DNA from: Dissulfurirhabdus thermomarina | GTDB taxonomy: Bacteria; Desulfobacterota; Dissulfuribacteria; Dissulfuribacterales; Dissulfurirhabdaceae | NCBI RefSeq assembly: GCF_012979235.1 | Contig: NZ_JAATWC010000002.1 | Coordinates: 186,001 to 250,000, forward strand | Length of the DNA: 64,000 nucleotides | Reading direction: 5' to 3' | Shown here: positions 27,258 to 36,103 of the stretch, one piece after another | Position numbering within the stretch: the first letter of the stretch is position 1 | How the letters are laid out: each line of letters starts with the position of its first letter | Translations under genes and position numbers: made by a program | The notes under the pieces: model-generated | What the model saw: the letters and a program-made list of their open reading frames with translations, nothing else | Databases searched by the model: none | What the model was told of the DNA's origin: nothing

Positions 27258-30200
27258 ATGCGCACCTCCCGACCGAATCCCTCCTGGACCTTCCTCTTGC
27301 TCTTGCTGGCCATGCCCTGGGGAGGACCGTCCGCCCGTGCCGCCGAGCTCCCCCACGTGAGCCTGGAGGTACGGCTCCATCCCGGGGAGGCGCCCCCCGT
27401 CTCCGGGCGCGTCGATATCCGGATCCCCCCGGGCCGCCAGGTTCGGGTGGACACCGCCGGGCTTCGCCTCGGCCGCGTCCTCCTGGACGGCCGCCCCGTC
27501 CGGCCGCGGCTGGACGGCGGGGTCTTCCGGGTGCGGGCCGGCCGGGAGGACGGCCGGCTTCTCGTGACCTTCGAGGTCCCCGCGGCGGCGCTGGCGGATC
27601 CCGGCGGCCGGGACGGCATGGTCCTCCTCGGGGGCTGGTTCCCCCGCCTCCTCGACCGGGCGTGCTACCGCCTGTCCGTGGAGGTGCCGCCGGGGTTCGC
27701 GGCGGTCTCCGAGGCGGACGAGGTGGCGGAGCTGGAGGCCGACGGGCGGCGCCTGTTCCGTTTCGCCTTCCCCCACCCGCGCCGGGACGTCTCCCTGGTG
27801 GCCGGGCCCTACGTGGTGTCCAGGGACAAGGAGGGAGCGGTGGACGTGGCCTGCTATTTCTTCCCGGAAGACCGGGACCTGGCCCCCCGCTACCTGGCCA
27901 AGGCCCGCGAGGCCATCCGTTCCTATGTGGAACGCTTCGGCCCCTACCCGTACGGCCGCTTCGCCGTGGTGGAGAACCGGCGCCCGACCGGCTACGGTCT
28001 CCCCTCCTACACCTTGCTCGGCCAGGCGGTGGTCCGCCTTCCCTTCATCCCGGACACCTCCCTCCGGCACGAGATCGTCCACCAGTGGTTCGGCAACGGG
28101 GTCGGCGTCCGGGACGGCGGCGGCAACTGGTGCGAAGGGCTGGCCACCTACCTGGCCGATCACCAGGCGGCGGCGGAGAAGGGTGAAGGGGCCGCGTACC
28201 GGCACCGGCTGCTCATCGACTACGAAAGTTACGTGCACCCGCCCGCCCTTTCCCTCGCGGACTTTCGGGAGGGAAAGGATCGTGCCGCCCGGGCCGTGGG
28301 CTACGGCAAGGGCGCCATGGTGTTCCACATGCTCCGGCGTCTCGTCGGCGACGAGGCCTTCAACCGGGGGCTCCGCCGGCTGGCGGAAAAGTACCGTTTC
28401 CGGGAGGCGGGATGGGAAGACCTGGAGGCCGTCTTCGAGGAGGCGGCCGGCCGCGACCTGGGTCCCTTCTGGCGCCGGTGGATCCGGGGTCATGACCTGC
28501 CGCGCCTGGTCCTCTCCCCCCCGGAGGTCCGAAAGACCGAGGGAGGCCGCTACCGGGTGACCGCCCGTCTTCGCCAAGAGACCGGGAGGGAGCCTCCCTA
28601 CGAGATCTCCGTCCCGGTCCGGCTCGAGACCGGGGACGGGGTGATCGAGCGTACCGTTCGGTTGGCCGGGGACGAAGCCGACATCGACCTGACGGCCGAA
28701 TCGCCGCCTACCGCCCTGGTGGTGGATCCCGAGTGCGACGTCGCCCGGCACCTGTCACCCGCCGAGATCCCGCCGGTGCTTTCCCGCCTCTTCGGGGCAC
28801 GACGGCGGATGGTCGTCTCCGACGACCCCGCCCTCGGCGCCGAGCTGGCGGCCTTCCTCGGCGGGATCGTCCCGGGCCCGGTGGCTGTGAAGGCGCCGGG
28901 GGACGTGGATCCAGGGGCCCTCCCGGGACGTTCCCTCCTGGTGACAGGCATCCCCCGGGGGGCCCTGGCGCACCGCATCCCCCTCGCCCCGGCCGGTCCA
29001 GGAGAGGTGCGGGTCACGGCCTACGCCAACCCCTCCGACGGCGCCGAGGTCCTGGTGCACCTGGCCGTCGGCGAAGGTGCCCGCCTCGACGCCCTGCTGC
29101 CGCGGCTCTCCCACTACGGCCGCTACAGCACCCTGCGGTTCCGGGACGGGCGGGTCCAGGAGAAGGAGACCCTCCCCTCGGATCGGGGGCTCCGCGCCGG
29201 CTTCGCGCCCCCGGTGACCGCCGTTCCGTCCGCCGCCATGGCGTCGCTGGACGAGATCATCGATGCCGTCTCCACCCGGCGGGTGATCTTCGTGGGGGAA
29301 CGGCACGACCGGTTCGAGGATCACCTCGCCCAGGCGGCCGTGATCGAGGGCCTGGCCCGGCGGGGGCGCCCCCTGGCGGTGGGCATGGAGATGTTCCAGC
29401 AGCCCTTCCAGGCGGCCCTCGACGCCTACGTCCGCGGCGACATCGACGAACGGACCCTCCTGGAGCGAACGGAATGGTTCCGGCGGTGGGGGTTCGACTG
29501 GGTCCTCTACCGGCCCATCGTCACCTTGTGCCGCCGGATGGGCATCCCCCTGGTGGCGCTCAACGTGCCGCTGGAACTCACCAAGAAGGTCTCCAAGGGC
29601 GGCTTGGCCTCGCTGTCCGAGGCGGATCGGGCCGAGCTCCCCGAGATGGACCTCGACAACGCCGCCTACCGGCAACGCCTGCGGGAGGTCTACCGCCAGC
29701 ACCCGGAATCCTTTCACCGGCCTTTCCAGAACTTCTACGAGGCCCAGGTTCTCTGGGACGAGGGCATGGCCGAGGCCATCCACCGGTACCTGTCGGGCCA
29801 TCCCGGGGTCCAGATGGTGGTGATCGCGGGCGGCGGCCACGTGGCCTACGGCGACGGGATCCCCGCACGCGTTCGACGGCGGGGCGGCTACGAGACCGCG
29901 ACCCTCCTGGACCCCGGCGGAGAGACGCCGAGACCCGGGATGGCGGACTTCTTCCTCTTCCCCCCGGAGGTGCCGGCGCCGTTCACGGCCAAGCTCGGTG
30001 TCATCGTGGAACGGGAACGGGGAGGAATCCGTATTCGGGAAGTGGCGCCCGGCAGCCCGGCGGCCCGGGCGGGGCTCAGGCCCGGCGACCGGATCCTGGC
30101 CCTCGACGGATATGCCGTGGCGGATCTCTCCGCCCTCAAGCTGGCCCTGGCCTTCAAGCAGGAGGGAGAGTCGGCGGTGGTTCGGGTGCGGCGGGCCCTT

Positions 30201-30266
30201 CGTTTCCGGCCGGACCGGGAGGAAGAGGTCACGGTGGGCCCCTTCCGCCCCGTCTCCTACCACTGA
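27258..30266 (+). CDS. Exported fusion: M1-like peptidase, ChaN-like domain and PDZ domain
   Basis: This 1002-residue protein has a Sec signal (LLLLLAMPWG, cleavage after ARA). Residues about 150-460 form a gluzincin peptidase with HEIVH (H271, E272, H275) and a third ligand in WCEGLATY (E293); the spacing is one residue shorter than classical M1. From residue 661 a ChaN/DUF399 haem-binding domain begins (VIFVGERHDRFEDH, VGMEMFQQPFQAALDAY). The last 100 residues are a PDZ domain (APGSPAARAGLRPGDRILAL). An envelope role in peptide or haem handling is inferred. The ATG at 27258 gives the signal peptide at once. Confidence 0.88.
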   Translation: MRTSRPNPSWTFLLLLLAMPWGGPSARAAELPHVSLEVRLHPGEAPPVSGRVDIRIPPGRQVRVDTAGLRLGRVLLDGRPVRPRLDGGVFRVRAGREDGRLLVTFEVPAAALADPGGRDGMVLLGGWFPRLLDRACYRLSVEVPPGFAAVSEADEVAELEADGRRLFRFAFPHPRRDVSLVAGPYVVSRDKEGAVDVACYFFPEDRDLAPRYLAKAREAIRSYVERFGPYPYGRFAVVENRRPTGYGLPSYTLLGQAVVRLPFIPDTSLRHEIVHQWFGNGVGVRDGGGNWCEGLATYLADHQAAAEKGEGAAYRHRLLIDYESYVHPPALSLADFREGKDRAARAVGYGKGAMVFHMLRRLVGDEAFNRGLRRLAEKYRFREAGWEDLEAVFEEAAGRDLGPFWRRWIRGHDLPRLVLSPPEVRKTEGGRYRVTARLRQETGREPPYEISVPVRLETGDGVIERTVRLAGDEADIDLTAESPPTALVVDPECDVARHLSPAEIPPVLSRLFGARRRMVVSDDPALGAELAAFLGGIVPGPVAVKAPGDVDPGALPGRSLLVTGIPRGALAHRIPLAPAGPGEVRVTAYANPSDGAEVLVHLAVGEGARLDALLPRLSHYGRYSTLRFRDGRVQEKETLPSDRGLRAGFAPPVTAVPSAAMASLDEIIDAVSTRRVIFVGERHDRFEDHLAQAAVIEGLARRGRPLAVGMEMFQQPFQAALDAYVRGDIDERTLLERTEWFRRWGFDWVLYRPIVTLCRRMGIPLVALNVPLELTKKVSKGGLASLSEADRAELPEMDLDNAAYRQRLREVYRQHPESFHRPFQNFYEAQVLWDEGMAEAIHRYLSGHPGVQMVVIAGGGHVAYGDGIPARVRRRGGYETATLLDPGGETPRPGMADFFLFPPEVPAPFTAKLGVIVERERGGIRIREVAPGSPAARAGLRPGDRILALDGYAVADLSALKLALAFKQEGESAVVRVRRALRFRPDREEEVTVGPFRPVSYH

Positions 30267-30275
30267 AGGGGCGGA

Positions 30276-30313
30276 TCCCGGCCCGCCGCCGGTACGGGTT
30301 TGCCGGGCCGGGA
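30276..30313. terminator. Stem-loop between convergent genes
   Basis: A 10-bp perfect inverted repeat (30276-30285 with 30304-30313) lies exactly between the convergent ends of the fusion gene and flaG. There is no T run on either side, so it may end transcription weakly or not at all. Confidence 0.35.
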
Positions 30314-30319
30314 GCGGGA

Positions 30320-30688
30320 TCAGGCGTGCCGGTCCAGCAGGAGCCCCTTGACGATCTCCTCGAAGGTGGTCCGGAGCTTCAGGAGCTCTTCCGGCGGGAT
30401 CTGGCGGAGGACCTCGTTGGTTTCGCGGTCGAGCACGCGGACCACCGGTTCTCCCGAGGCCTCGTCGATGTCGAAGGCGATCCGGGTATCCAAGACCCGG
30501 AGGTCCTGCCGGATCTGGTCCACCACCTGCCGCACCTCGTCCCCCCGCGGGGGCGCGGCGGCCCCCGTCTCTTCGGGCGCCGGGGCCACCTGCCGTGCAG
30601 GCGGTCGCTGGATTTCCCCCCCGGCCGGGTCCGGCCGTGGCAGGTTCAAGACCTGGCTCGTCGTGACGGCGTTCATGAAGACTTCCAT
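30320..30688 (-). CDS. flaG: Flagellar protein FlaG
   Basis: This 122-residue protein has the FlaG C-terminal core: TRIAFDIDEASGEPVVRVLD, then VLRQIPPEELLKLR. The N-terminal half is Pro/Ala-rich and disordered. FlaG-type proteins affect filament length in several bacteria. It is the last gene of the fliC-fliD-fliS-fliT-like-flaG group. Confidence 0.9.
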   Translation of the reverse strand: MEVFMNAVTTSQVLNLPRPDPAGGEIQRPPARQVAPAPEETGAAAPPRGDEVRQVVDQIRQDLRVLDTRIAFDIDEASGEPVVRVLDRETNEVLRQIPPEELLKLRTTFEEIVKGLLLDRHA

Positions 30689-30712
30689 GGTATCCTCGCT
30701 TTCGGCCCTGCC

Positions 30713-31153
30713 CTAGACCGCGTCCTCGAAGAACCGGGCCGCAGGCGACGGGGCCCGCCGGTACCCGTTCAGGCCGCGGCGTCCGCGGCGAAGCCGTCCC
30801 ATCTCCGACCGGAGGGCCTCGCCCATCTCACGCATCCTGGACCGGAGCACCGCCTCGGCGTCCAGGACCTCCCTGAGGGCCGCCATCTCGGCGGAGAGCA
30901 CGGGGGCGAGGCACCCGTCCGGGATGTCCCCCAGGCCGCCGATGACCTCGGCCTGCCGATCGAGAAGGTCCCGGAGCCGGAGGAAGAGCCGGCGGCGGAA
31001 CTCTCGGAACGACGCCAGCGCCGCGTCCTCGGGCAGGCGATCCCCGGGGAAGGACGCCGACAGGTCCCGGAGCCGCCGGCAGGCGCCCCGGATCTCCTCG
31101 GCCAGTGCGTGAAGGGCCTTCATGTCCGTAGTCTCGTGCATCGTCGGTCTCAT
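30713..31153 (-). CDS. FliT-like helical protein downstream of fliS
   Basis: This 146-residue protein is predicted helical, with LRDLLDRQAEVIGGLG and EMAALREVLDAEAVLRSRM. The start codon overlaps the fliS stop as ATGA, so translation is probably coupled. FliT is the FliD chaperone and commonly follows fliS. Sequence alone is too divergent for certainty, so location carries most of the argument. A basic tail (GRLRRGRRGLNGYRR) is unusual. Confidence 0.65.
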   Translation of the reverse strand: MRPTMHETTDMKALHALAEEIRGACRRLRDLSASFPGDRLPEDAALASFREFRRRLFLRLRDLLDRQAEVIGGLGDIPDGCLAPVLSAEMAALREVLDAEAVLRSRMREMGEALRSEMGRLRRGRRGLNGYRRAPSPAARFFEDAV

Positions 31154-31653
31154 CCAAGCCCCAGGACGGCCCGGCGGAGATCGGCCCCGATGCCGGGTTC
31201 GCCGGGCCCGTAGCCTTCCCGCGGCGCCGGGCGCCGGGAGGGCTCCGGCCGGGCCGCTCCCGCGGCCTTGGCCTCGGCCTCCGGCATCACCGTCCGTTTC
31301 CAGGCGTCCCGAAGCTGTTCCACCCACCGGAAGACGTGGGCCACCCGCTCGGCGTCCGAATGGAGGTTCGCCTCGCTGAGCTGGGTGAGGAGATGGGCGT
31401 AGAGCCTGTCCAGGAAGACCACCATCTCGTCGTCGCGGTTGCGGTCCAGGGAGACGCTCAGCTCGGTGATGATGTCCACGGCCTTGCAGAGCCCCTCTCC
31501 CTTCGCCGCCACGTCGCCGTCGCGGATGGCGGCCTCGGCCTTTCGAAGCGCCCGGAGGCAGGCCTCGTAGAGCATGAGCACCAGCTTCTTCGGATCGCTC
31601 GTGGAGATGGCCTGGACCTTCCGGTAGGCGCTGTAGGGATTTGCGGGTGTCAT
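31150..31653 (-). CDS. fliS: Flagellin export chaperone FliS
   Basis: This 167-residue protein opens with NPYSAYRKVQAISTSDPKKL and LVLMLYEACLRALRKAEAAI, the classic FliS start. The four-helix core ends by about residue 125, and a Pro/Arg/Gly-rich 40-residue tail is extra compared with the usual 130-residue family. FliS binds the flagellin C-terminus to keep it unfolded before export. Confidence 0.95.
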   Translation of the reverse strand: MTPANPYSAYRKVQAISTSDPKKLVLMLYEACLRALRKAEAAIRDGDVAAKGEGLCKAVDIITELSVSLDRNRDDEMVVFLDRLYAHLLTQLSEANLHSDAERVAHVFRWVEQLRDAWKRTVMPEAEAKAAGAARPEPSRRPAPREGYGPGEPGIGADLRRAVLGLG

Positions 31654-31695
31654 CTTCGCTCCTGCACGTTCCTTATGTTATGCCCGGCCCGGATC

Positions 31696-33063
31696 TCACT
31701 TTCCGGACCAGAGGCTGTTCAGGCTCTCGAACTGCGTTGCAAGGTACGTCCCCTGGCTTTGAAGCTCCGCCATAATCTCGTCCATCTGGGCGAACTGGCG
31801 GGCCAGGGTCTCGTAACGGCGGTCCAGGCGCTCCGTGGCCTGGGCGATGTCTTCTTCCAGCCGGTCGACGGCCGACTGGACCCGGTCGATCTCGCTGGCG
31901 ATGAGCCCCCCGGAGGGCTTCGTGATGTCGCGGAGGCGGTCGTTCAAGGCGACCGCCAGGCCGTCCACGTCCCCCTCGCCCACGAAGAGCTTCTTCACGT
32001 CGTCGAGGTTCGAGGCGAGGGCCGCGTCCAGGGTGGCTTCATCCACGGTCACGGTCCCGTTCCGGTTGAAGGTGAGACCGATCGCGCCGAAGCTGTCGTA
32101 GGCGCCGCCGAGGCCCTCGATGGGGGAGACCAGGGTCTGGTTGATGTCGCTCACCACGTCCCGGAAGACGCCGACGCCGTTCAAGGAGCCCCCGATCCCG
32201 GTGTCGAAGTCGTAGCCGGAATTGGCGGAGATCTCCTGCACCACGTCGTTGTAGGCGTCGACCAGGCCCATGATCTTGGACTTGACCGTATCGGTGTCCG
32301 CCGTCACGCGCACGGTGCTCGTCCCCTCTCCCTGGAGGGTGAGGGTCACGCCGGCGATGACGTCGGAGATCGTGTTGGTCCCCCGCTGGTAGGTGATCCC
32401 GTCGATGGTGACCAGGGCGTCCAGCGTACCCGCGGCCTGGACCTCGCTCAAGGTCAAGGTCGAACCGTTGGTGTCGATGGTGATGGCATTGTCCTCGCCG
32501 GTTTCGTCCGAGGTGAGGACCAGATGATAGGCCGTTCCGGACCCGGTGCCGTCGTCCATGACCGTGGCGGTGACACCGGGGTTGTCTTCGTCGTCGTTGA
32601 TGGCGTCGGCCAGCTGCTGGAGCGTCATCCCCGGCGTGAGGGTGAGGGTGGTCTGCGTGCCGTCCACGGTGTAGGTGAAACTGCCCGAGGCGGTGACCAC
32701 GCTGGTGGTGGCCGAGGCCACCCCCGACGACTGCCAGGAATTCCGCTTGGCGAGTCGCGAGACCGTCACGGTATGGGACCCGGCGCTCGCCGTCTCGTCG
32801 GCCGAGGCCCCGAGGACCTCCGCCTGGCTGGATGTGACGGACTTGGCGCCGAAGGTGCCCTCCAGGGTGAGCTCCAGCGCCAGGTTCTTCACCGTGAGCA
32901 ACTGGCTGTTCACCTTGCGGAACTCGACGAGCTGGTCCTCGTACTGGAGCTTGCGGGTCCGCATCCCCGTGATGGGGACCTGGTCCGCGGCCTTCAGCTT
33001 GTCGAGCACGCCCTGGAGGTCGATCCCGGAACCGATGCCGAGGGAGGTGATGGTGCCGGCCAT
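31696..33063 (-). CDS. fliD: Flagellar filament cap protein FliD
   Basis: This 455-residue protein has the FliD N-domain (LGIGSGIDLQGVLDKL, with ITGMRTRKLQYEDQL) and C-domain (GLTFNRNGTVTVDEATLDAA, then RYETLARQFAQMDEIMAELQ). It caps the filament tip and catalyses flagellin insertion. It lies 74 bp after fliC, with a hairpin in the gap that may lower its expression relative to flagellin. Confidence 0.96.
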   Translation of the reverse strand: MAGTITSLGIGSGIDLQGVLDKLKAADQVPITGMRTRKLQYEDQLVEFRKVNSQLLTVKNLALELTLEGTFGAKSVTSSQAEVLGASADETASAGSHTVTVSRLAKRNSWQSSGVASATTSVVTASGSFTYTVDGTQTTLTLTPGMTLQQLADAINDDEDNPGVTATVMDDGTGSGTAYHLVLTSDETGEDNAITIDTNGSTLTLSEVQAAGTLDALVTIDGITYQRGTNTISDVIAGVTLTLQGEGTSTVRVTADTDTVKSKIMGLVDAYNDVVQEISANSGYDFDTGIGGSLNGVGVFRDVVSDINQTLVSPIEGLGGAYDSFGAIGLTFNRNGTVTVDEATLDAALASNLDDVKKLFVGEGDVDGLAVALNDRLRDITKPSGGLIASEIDRVQSAVDRLEEDIAQATERLDRRYETLARQFAQMDEIMAELQSQGTYLATQFESLNSLWSGK

Positions 33064-33082
33064 GCCGAACCTCGCTCAAGAA

Positions 33083-33117
33083 GGACGGGGCGGCGGCGCT
33101 TGACCGCCGCCCCGTCC
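33083..33117 (-). terminator. Hairpin between fliC and fliD, possible attenuator
   Basis: A perfect 14-bp GC-rich stem (33104-33117 with 33083-33096) has a 7-nt loop and is followed on the minus strand by TTCTT. It lies 20 bp before the fliD start. It would fit partial termination and stabilisation of the abundant fliC message. Confidence 0.6.
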
Positions 33118-33137
33118 GCCGTTTGCGGCCGATGGCC

Positions 33138-34610
33138 TTACTGCAGCAGCTGCAGCACCGTCTGGGCCGTCACGTTGGCCTGGGCCAGCGCGAAGGTGCC
33201 GGACTGCGCCAGGATCTGGAACTTGGCGAAGGTGCTGCTCTCCTCCGCGAAGTCCACGTCCCGGATCTGCGACTCGGCCGCCTGGACGTTCACGCGGGTG
33301 ACGCCCAGGTTCCGGACGGTGGCCTCGAGCTGGTTCTGCACGGAACCGATGTCGCCCCGGATGGCATCGAGCTGCTTGAGGGCGGCGTCGGCGATCTTGA
33401 TGGCCCACTCCGCGGCGTCACGCTCCGAGGCATGGTAGAAGTTGCCGTTGGCGTCCCGGAGCGTGTTGGTCACGTCGATGGCGCTGAGGCTGGTCTTGTC
33501 GAAGTCCAGGGTGACCTGGGCGTCGGCGAAGCCGTAGCTCGACGCGCTGCCGAGGGTGAAGTTCTGGTCGCCGGACAGGGTGATCTTTCCGCCCGTGGTC
33601 CCGTTGGAGAGGCCGCTGGCGGTGATGTTGCCGCCCGTGTCGGTGCCGATCACGATGTCGCTCCCGTCGAGGGAGACGAGGCGCAGCTTGCCCGGGTTGT
33701 CGTCGTCGAACTCCGCGATGACGTTGGTCTTGTCGGAGAGGGCGTTGATGGCGTTCCGCAGGGCGCTGTCCGCATCGCCCGCCTGGGTCTGGACCGTGGC
33801 CACGGTCCAGCCGTTGATCTGGAGGCCGCTCACGGTGCCGGCGCTCACACTGATGTTGTCGAGCTCGGTGAAGGCGGTGGCCTCGACCCCGGTCTTGGCG
33901 GACAAGGAGTTGATGGCCTGGGCGATGGCCCACGCGGACCCCGCGCTGTGGGCGGTGGTGTTGACGCCGGGGGTGGAGTCCTCGGCGCTGGCGCCCACGG
34001 TGTAGGTCACGTCCTGGTTGCCTTCCTTCACCGTGATGGTGAGGCCGCTCACCGAGGTGGAGCCGCCGGTCACGGCGCTGCCCTGGGTGGTGGCGAAGAG
34101 GCCGATGTTGTCCACGGTGGCGCTCTGGATGGAGAAGCTCGTGATCTCGTAGGCGTAGGCGCCGATGTGGAGGGCCTTTCCGGCGAAGCTGCCGTCCAGG
34201 AGCTTCCGGCCGTTGAAGGCCGTGGTCTTGGCGATGGCGTCGGCCTCCTGGAGCAGGCGCGAGATGTCGTTCTGGATGGCCTGGCGCGAGTCGCTGCTCT
34301 GGAGGTCGCTGGCCGCCTGGATGGCCTTGGTCCGGATGGTGTTGACGATGTTGATGTACTCTTCCAGGGCGCCGTCCGCGGTCTGGACCACGGCGATGCC
34401 GTCGTTGGCGTTCCGGATGGCCTGGGCGATGCCGAGGGCCTGGGACTTCAGGGAGTCGGCGATGGCCATGCCGGAGGCGTCGTCCGCGGCGCCGTTGATC
34501 CGGAGCCCGGAAGAGAGCCGGCGCAGGGACTTGTTCAGGGAGTTGTTGGTGTTGACCAGCTGCCGGTGGGCATCGATGGCCGAGATGTTGGTGTTGATGC
34601 GAAGACTCAT
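33138..34610 (-). CDS. fliC: Flagellin
   Basis: This 490-residue flagellin has conserved D0/D1 ends: SLRINTNISAIDAHRQL with LRRLSSGLRINGAADDASG, and at the C-terminus RDVDFAEESSTFAKFQIL ending TAQTVLQLLQ. The central 250 residues are Ser/Thr/Asn-rich and variable, offering glycosylation sites. AAGGAGG stands 8 nt before the ATG. A sigma-28 promoter lies 140 bp upstream. Upstream on the same strand lie two large glycosyltransferase genes. Confidence 0.97.
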   Translation of the reverse strand: MSLRINTNISAIDAHRQLVNTNNSLNKSLRRLSSGLRINGAADDASGMAIADSLKSQALGIAQAIRNANDGIAVVQTADGALEEYINIVNTIRTKAIQAASDLQSSDSRQAIQNDISRLLQEADAIAKTTAFNGRKLLDGSFAGKALHIGAYAYEITSFSIQSATVDNIGLFATTQGSAVTGGSTSVSGLTITVKEGNQDVTYTVGASAEDSTPGVNTTAHSAGSAWAIAQAINSLSAKTGVEATAFTELDNISVSAGTVSGLQINGWTVATVQTQAGDADSALRNAINALSDKTNVIAEFDDDNPGKLRLVSLDGSDIVIGTDTGGNITASGLSNGTTGGKITLSGDQNFTLGSASSYGFADAQVTLDFDKTSLSAIDVTNTLRDANGNFYHASERDAAEWAIKIADAALKQLDAIRGDIGSVQNQLEATVRNLGVTRVNVQAAESQIRDVDFAEESSTFAKFQILAQSGTFALAQANVTAQTVLQLLQ

Positions 34611-34748
34611 GCGAGAAACCTCCTTGTTCTCTTGTTTTTCGTCGGGGCCGGGCATCCGTGCCCGTCCGACACGCGGATATGGTGTCGACCTGCCCTACAT
34701 GCGTCTTCCCTCCTTTCCGGGCGGAATCGGCGGCACTCGTCGTTTGCT

Positions 34749-34776
34749 TTATCGGCGCCGCCTCCCCCGGACTTGA
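34749..34776 (-). promoter_or_regulatory. Sigma-28 (FliA) promoter of fliC
   Basis: On the minus strand TCAAGTCC (34776-34769), a 12-bp spacer and GCCGATAA (34756-34749) match the flagellar class-III consensus; the -10 box is perfect. It lies between the glycosyltransferase stop at 34787 and the fliC start, leaving a leader of about 130 nt with a small hairpin near 34659-34675. Confidence 0.85.
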
Positions 34777-34786
34777 AAACGGCCCC

Positions 34787-36097
34787 CTACCCCCCGCCCG
34801 CCCCGGCCTTGATCGCCTGGAGCGATGCCTCCAGGGCGCGGAGATCCGCCTGGATCCGCTCGTGGAACTCCGGGGCCGCGTCGGCCACCTCCTGGAAGAG
34901 GAGGAGCCCCTCCCGCAGCCGCCCCAGGGCGATGTGGGCCTTGGCCATCCGGTAGCGGGCCTCGTGGTGGGCCGGCGAGACATCGAGGACCTTGCGGTAC
35001 CATCCCGCCGCCGCCTCGAAGTCCTGGCGGGCCTCCATGAGGCGGCCGAGGTTCATCATGGCGATGGCGAGGTCGGGCCGGCGTTCCAGGGCCCGCAGGT
35101 AGGCCCGCTCCCCCTCGTCGAAGCGCCCGAGGGAGACGTGGCAGACCCCCAGGAGGTTCAGGAAGTGCGGGTCGGCCGCCACCTCTTCCGGAGCGCCTTC
35201 GGCCACCTCCAGGGCTTCGGCGAAGGCCCGGCGCTTGAGGAGGCAGGAACACAGCGTCCGCCTGGCCTCCGGGTAGGCGGGGTCCAGCCGGAGGCATTCC
35301 CGCAGGAGCCGCTCCGCCTCCCCGTAGCGTTCCAGCCGGAAGGCCTGGGAGCCCAGCTCGAAGTGCGCCTTGGGATCATCCGGCCGCTCCGCCAGCTTTT
35401 CCATGCCGAGTTCCAAGTAGTGCTCTTCCTTCTCGCGCAGCACCTTCCCGGCCAGGGGACCGAAGTGGTGGACCGGCACGTCCAGCACCGGGTAGGCGGC
35501 CCCCATGCGGTCCAGGGCGGGTTCCACCAGCTCGTGGACCCGCCCCTCGAACCGGATCTCCGGGAGGTTCCGGAAGAGCCGGACCTTGATCGAGGGCCAG
35601 TATCCGAACCGGTCCGGGTTGAGGTCCGGGTAGCGGCCGTCGTCGGCCGTCCAGCCCACGATGCCGACCTCCCGGGTGTAGTTCCGGGTGAGCAGGCTGT
35701 AGGCCCGTTCCGGGGCCGCGGGAAGGAAGCGGCGCAGCCGCGCCCCGTCCCGGGGGTGGATCACCTCGTCGGCATCCACCACCAGGATCCAGCGCCCGGA
35801 CGCCGCCGCGAGGGAGGCGTTCCGCGCCTGGCTGAAATCCCCGGCCCAAGGGACCTCCAGGACCTTCCGGGCCAGCCGCCGGGCGATATCCGGGGTCCGG
35901 TCGGTGGAACCGGTATCGGCCACCACGATCTCGTCCACGAAGGCGGCGAGGGCCTCGAGGCAGGCCGGGAGGTAGGCCTCTTCGTCCTTCGCGATGAGGC
36001 AGGCGGAGAGCAGGGGCGCGCCTCCTGCCGGGGCCGGCGTGCCGGACCGGCCGCGGCGCCGGGCCTTCCCGGTCTTTTTCGTGCGTCGCTTCGCCAT
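34787..36097 (-). CDS. GT2 glycosyltransferase with C-terminal TPR repeats
   Basis: This 436-residue protein has a family 2 glycosyltransferase domain: SACLIAKDEEAYLPACLEAL, VVADTGSTDRT and the DxD motif VVDADEV (residues 108-110). From about residue 240 it has TPR repeats (DPKAHFELGSQAFRLERYGE and following). This is the SunS/O-GlcNAc-type layout in which TPRs recruit protein substrates. Location directly before fliC suggests a role in flagellin glycosylation, by inference. It begins 6 bp after the stop of the giant gene. Confidence 0.88.
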   Translation of the reverse strand: MAKRRTKKTGKARRRGRSGTPAPAGGAPLLSACLIAKDEEAYLPACLEALAAFVDEIVVADTGSTDRTPDIARRLARKVLEVPWAGDFSQARNASLAAASGRWILVVDADEVIHPRDGARLRRFLPAAPERAYSLLTRNYTREVGIVGWTADDGRYPDLNPDRFGYWPSIKVRLFRNLPEIRFEGRVHELVEPALDRMGAAYPVLDVPVHHFGPLAGKVLREKEEHYLELGMEKLAERPDDPKAHFELGSQAFRLERYGEAERLLRECLRLDPAYPEARRTLCSCLLKRRAFAEALEVAEGAPEEVAADPHFLNLLGVCHVSLGRFDEGERAYLRALERRPDLAIAMMNLGRLMEARQDFEAAAGWYRKVLDVSPAHHEARYRMAKAHIALGRLREGLLLFQEVADAAPEFHERIQADLRALEASLQAIKAGAGGG

Positions 36098-36103
36098 CTC
36101 CCC

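Noticed and set aside
31696-34610. CRISPR-like or protein repeat array in the flagellin and cap genes
   Set aside because: The apparent repetition is Thr/Gly-rich composition of the variable filament domains; no regular direct repeats with spacers occur here or elsewhere in the window.
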